Translations under genes and position numbers: made by a program
NCBI GenBank assembly: GCA_934647165.1
Contig: CAKUFA010000013.1
Coordinates: 1-62,259 of the forward strand
From: an uncultured Clostridia bacterium
GTDB lineage: Bacteria; Bacillota; Clostridia; Christensenellales; Aristaeellaceae
DNA: 62,259 nt
Reading direction: 5' to 3'
Notes under the pieces: generated by a model
The model's input: the letters and a program-made list of their open reading frames with translations, nothing else
Told to the model about the DNA's origin: nothing
Databases searched by the model: none
Shown here: piece after piece, positions 59,804-62,259 of the stretch
How positions within the stretch are numbered: the first letter of the stretch is position 1
Layout of the letters: every line of letters begins with the position of its first letter

Positions 59804-59984
59804 GAAAAAGGATGCCTCCTTTGGAAGGGTTGGATCAAGCATGCAGGTGGTGCTACATGCGGCTTTGAGCTCTTTCGCCGCTAGCGAAAATCGCGTGCAG
59901 GGTTCTGGGCGCTGCTAAGATTTGCAAGGATGCCATCCTTGACCTGCGAAGGGACTTCGCCCCTTTCGAAACCTATTTATTGTC
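59804..59984. repeat. Short gap with hairpin-type repeat sequence
   Basis: Between mtaB and rsmE, small stem-loops like those of the larger repeats occur: CAAGGATGCCATCCTTG near 59926 and GCGAAGGGACTTCGC followed by CCCTTTCGAAACC near 59948. No gene is seen. Confidence 0.55.
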
Positions 59985-60716
59985 TTATTCCATTTCGCCG
60001 TAAAGGCACATCAAGGCAGCAATACTTGCCATGGCGGCCGTTTCTGTGCGAAGAATGCGTTTGCCAAGCGTCACAGCACGGCATCCGGCCTTGTTCATTT
60101 GCACGATTTCTTCCGGAGCGATGCCGCCTTCAGGGCCGATGACTACGGCCACGTCCTTACAGGCAGGGTGCTCAGTATGAAATGCGTTAAGCGAATAGCC
60201 TGCTGCTTCTTCCCATGGCACCAATGCGGCTTCATGGGCAGCAAGCCGCGAAGCAAGGGCGTTCATGGTAATGGGAGCTTCCACCTCCATCAGCTGACAG
60301 CGGCCGGACTGCTTGGCGGCTTCCCTGGCAATCTTTTGCCAGCGTTCCTGCTTGCGAGTGCCGTCTCTGGCGTCCAACTGCACAACGCAGCGGCGCATGG
60401 ATACCGGAACAACGCGCGATGCGCCAAGCTCCACAGCTTTTTGAACAATCCAGTCCATTTTTTCGGCCTTGGGCAATCCCTGATAAAGGGTGATCTGAAG
60501 GGCGGGCTCAGTGGTTGGCAGCTCACCGGTGATGCGGCAGCCAAGTTCGCCATTCGGCATGCCGGCAAGGACGCCTGCGAAGCGGCGCCCGTCAAAGAGC
60601 AGTTCCATGGCATCGCCCGGCTGCATGCGCAGCACGCGCTGGGCGTGACGCACATCTTCCGGGGACAGCGGAGCAAGCTCTCCTGTGGGCGCTTCATCAG
60701 CATAGAAGCGGTGCAT
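59985..60716 (-). CDS. rsmE: 16S rRNA m3U1498 methyltransferase RsmE
   Basis: RsmE, a SPOUT-class enzyme, methylates U1498 of 16S rRNA. The 243-residue protein has the N-terminal PUA-like part (MHRFYADEAP..) and the SPOUT knot motifs IGPEGGIAPEEI and LGKRILRTETAAMASIAAL (key parts). GGGAGGAA precedes the ATG at 60716. prmA lies directly upstream with 4 bases between; the two are nearly always paired in Firmicutes. Confidence 0.97.
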   Translation of the reverse strand: MHRFYADEAPTGELAPLSPEDVRHAQRVLRMQPGDAMELLFDGRRFAGVLAGMPNGELGCRITGELPTTEPALQITLYQGLPKAEKMDWIVQKAVELGASRVVPVSMRRCVVQLDARDGTRKQERWQKIAREAAKQSGRCQLMEVEAPITMNALASRLAAHEAALVPWEEAAGYSLNAFHTEHPACKDVAVVIGPEGGIAPEEIVQMNKAGCRAVTLGKRILRTETAAMASIAALMCLYGEME

Positions 60717-60720
60717 AAGG

Positions 60721-61665
60721 TCAATTCCTCCCGGCGCGGATGGCGACCCATTCGCCCTTGCGGCGAATTTCCTCAATGGTGTAGCCGGCTTCCGTCAGTG
60801 CGGCAACTACATCGTTCTCCCGCTCTTTGATGATGCCGGAACAAATGAATTTGCCGCCAGGCACGATATGGCTGGTGAGGGGCTTGGCAAAAAAGCAGAT
60901 GACATCTGCAATGATGTTGGCCACACACACATCGCAGCTTTCAGCGGTTTTTTCCAGCAGGTTACCTTCCACAGCGCGGATTTTATCCGACAGATGGTTG
61001 TGCTCAATGTTTTCCCGGGCAACCTTCACGGCGGTGGGGTCGATGTCGATAGCCAGCACGCTTTTTGCGCCAAGCAGCGCTGCGCCGATGGCGAGAATAC
61101 CGCTGCCCGTGCCCACATCAATCACGCGCTCGCCGCCGTGGAGGGTTTCCTCCAGCAATTCCATGCACATGCCGGTAGTTTCGTGTGTGCCGGAACCGAA
61201 GGCCATGCCGGGATCAATCTCGATCACGCGATCTCCTTCCTTAGGCGTATAGGGTTCCCAGGTGGGCTTAACCACAAGGCTCTTGCCTGCACGGAAGGGC
61301 TTATAGAACTTTTTCCACACCTCGGCCCAGTCCTCATCATGCACGTTCTGCGCAGCGATTTCCAGTGTGCCAAGGTCGAAATCAAGGTTCATGGCGTGCA
61401 GCTGTGCCATGCGGTTTTTCAGCGCGCCCATCCGGTCCTGAAAGCGGCTGTCCGGCTCAAACCAGGCGTGCACCAGCACATCCAGGGGCATATCGTCAAT
61501 CAGCTTTTGGTCAATCATTTCCCAATAGCCGTTGGGCTTGGAGGGATCGGGAATATCGGCGCGATCCTCTACCATGGTGCCGGTTGCGCCTTCCTGCATC
61601 AGCTGTTCGGAAACGATATCCGCCCCCGCGGAGGTTGTGTGCACCGTGATTTCTACCCAATCCAT
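60721..61665 (-). CDS. prmA: Ribosomal protein L11 methyltransferase PrmA
   Basis: PrmA trimethylates ribosomal protein L11 using SAM. The 314-residue protein has the N-terminal substrate domain (MDWVEITVHTTSAGADIVSEQL in part), the family motif DPGMAFGSGTHETTGMCMELL (key parts), the SAM loop VIDVGTGSGILAIGAALLGA and the NPPY-equivalent VANIIAD. Full length. Its promoter is at 61697-61725. Confidence 0.97.
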   Translation of the reverse strand: MDWVEITVHTTSAGADIVSEQLMQEGATGTMVEDRADIPDPSKPNGYWEMIDQKLIDDMPLDVLVHAWFEPDSRFQDRMGALKNRMAQLHAMNLDFDLGTLEIAAQNVHDEDWAEVWKKFYKPFRAGKSLVVKPTWEPYTPKEGDRVIEIDPGMAFGSGTHETTGMCMELLEETLHGGERVIDVGTGSGILAIGAALLGAKSVLAIDIDPTAVKVARENIEHNHLSDKIRAVEGNLLEKTAESCDVCVANIIADVICFFAKPLTSHIVPGGKFICSGIIKERENDVVAALTEAGYTIEEIRRKGEWVAIRAGRN

Positions 61666-61696
61666 CGTTCATCATCCTTTACGCATTGGTCTTTTC

Positions 61697-61725
61697 ATTA
61701 TAGAGCATTTTCTGTGCGGATGCAA
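61697..61725 (-). promoter_or_regulatory. Sigma-A promoter of prmA-rsmE
   Basis: Minus strand: TTGCAT (61720-61725), 17-base spacer, TATAAT (61697-61702). Confidence 0.85.
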
Positions 61726-62053
61726 GATTTTGTTGTTTTCATATCTTACAATAGGGTATCGGACGAGCGATAATTCCCATGGCTAATGTATGCAGCACAG
61801 TATTTTATGACGATCCCTGACGAAACTGATTTGCAGGGGGAACGATGTTCCGTTGCACATCATGGATGGAAGAGCATCATACTGGCATGCATGATGATTC
61901 AGACTGTCGACATGCTGAGCCGCCCCAAGGCGGTTTTTTGCTGCTCGTTTTTCGTCCGCGCTTTCGATGGTGCGGGAAGATAAAAAAGGGAAAGGCAGCT
62001 TTGCGGCGCCCCCTCCTATGCTTCAATCCACGCCCGACTTGCGTCAGTTGACA
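61726..62053. other. Gap with no convincing gene
   Basis: Short frames here have no ribosome site or family similarity. It holds AGACTGTCGACA (also next to repeat copy B) and a terminator-like hairpin at 61919-61940. Confidence 0.55.
61919..61940 (+). terminator. Terminator-like hairpin
   Basis: GCCGCC, four-base loop, GGCGGT and a run of T. No rightward gene ends before it; it may belong to the repeat family. Confidence 0.6.
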
Positions 62054-62259
62054 CACAAAGCCAGACCAAGGAGCCGCAGAATGGGTTTCGAAAGGGCAGA
62101 AAGCCCTTCGCGGGTCAAGGGCAGCGCCCTTGTGGGTCTGGGCAAAGCCCAGCAACCCGCAGGCGAGTTTCGCCGAAGGCGAAAGAGCACAAAGCCAGAC
62201 CAAGGAGCCGCAGAATGGGTTTCGAAAGGGCAGAAAGCCCTTCGCGGGTCAAGGGCAGC
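62054..62259. repeat. 134-bp hairpin-rich tandem repeat, cut by window end
   Basis: A unit starting CACAAAGCCAGACCAAGG at 62054 begins again at 62188 (period 134). Each unit holds a chain of small hairpins: CGAAAGGGCAGAAAGCCCTTCG, AAGGGCAGCGCCCTT, TGGGCAAAGCCCA and TTTCGCCGAAGGCGAAA (each shortened to its core). The style matches the 144-bp array at 8785-9072 although the sequences differ. Confidence 0.88.

Noticed and set aside
61786..61983. 65-residue rightward frame near the window end
   Set aside because: No ribosome site, a composition like non-coding DNA, and it runs through a terminator-like hairpin.

Overview
The window reads as chromosome of a spore-forming, GC-rich member of the Clostridia (Firmicutes). 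Three small acid-soluble spore proteins, a YhcN/YlaJ-type sporulation lipoprotein, a Spo0B-like histidine kinase, whiA/rapZ/Crh-type genes, strong GGAGG ribosome sites and many TTGNNN-17-TATAAT promoters support this. The domain content (DUF4956, VTC, CotH, M42, NusG II/Gx) resembles uncultured gut Christensenellales-like lineages, but that placement is a guess.

Layout. 1-1926: a hairpin repeat, dnaA reading leftward, and a probable origin region with DnaA boxes and an AT-rich stretch. 1927-8729: rightward genes (unknown protein, ZnuA-like lipid-free binding protein, membrane protein, SASP-like protein, methyltransferase, Hsp33, TPR and HEAT proteins), closed by a terminator and a 144-bp tandem repeat. 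9317-11903: HD protein and a zinc-ribbon/TPR/chitobiase-like membrane protein. 12037-16226: leftward exonuclease, YhiN-type flavoprotein, RpiR regulator, a second copy of the hairpin repeat and a P-loop kinase. 16544-18931: NusG domain II protein with long Thr/Ala repeats, Gx transporter, two small leftward genes. 19199-23939: a CotH/lamin-tail surface kinase, DUF4956 membrane protein and VTC-type polyphosphate polymerase, each with good signals; the most system-like block here. 24144-27278: murB-rapZ-whiA-crh-like operon. 27360-28950: ECF sigma factor and its membrane anti-sigma. 29173-38687: a long rightward run with three tandem M42 aminopeptidases, a GT-C-like membrane protein, lipase, DUF1294, RarA and a histidine kinase.

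38688-39138 is a convergent gap carrying a second cluster of DnaA boxes. 39139-45789 is mostly leftward: DUF1292, DUF896, Lgt-like protein, phosphodiester glycosidase, a tiny membrane protein, GT2-GtrA fusion, M1 peptidase and YbaK; a GNAT gene runs the other way. 46168-52485: rightward F420-ligase-like protein, metallo-beta-lactamase lipoprotein, MnmG, HD-GYP protein and a wrecked GGDEF gene broken by a 170-bp MITE and frameshifts. 52553-53952: spore proteins. 54228-56658: three tandem VanY-type carboxypeptidases, the middle one without two of its zinc ligands. 56721-61665: leftward nucleoside hydrolase, rpsU, HIT protein, MtaB, RsmE, PrmA. The window ends in another hairpin-rich tandem repeat.

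Functional threads: cell-envelope and spore biology (MurB, VanY set, CotH/VTC block, SASPs), translation and RNA modification (MnmG, MtaB, RsmE, PrmA, RpsU, YbaK), chromosome replication and repair (DnaA, RarA), and proteolysis (M42 trio, M1). No tRNA, rRNA, CRISPR array, prophage or complete insertion sequence was seen. Start codons below were chosen from ribosome-site spacing and promoter position and often differ from the longest reading frame.
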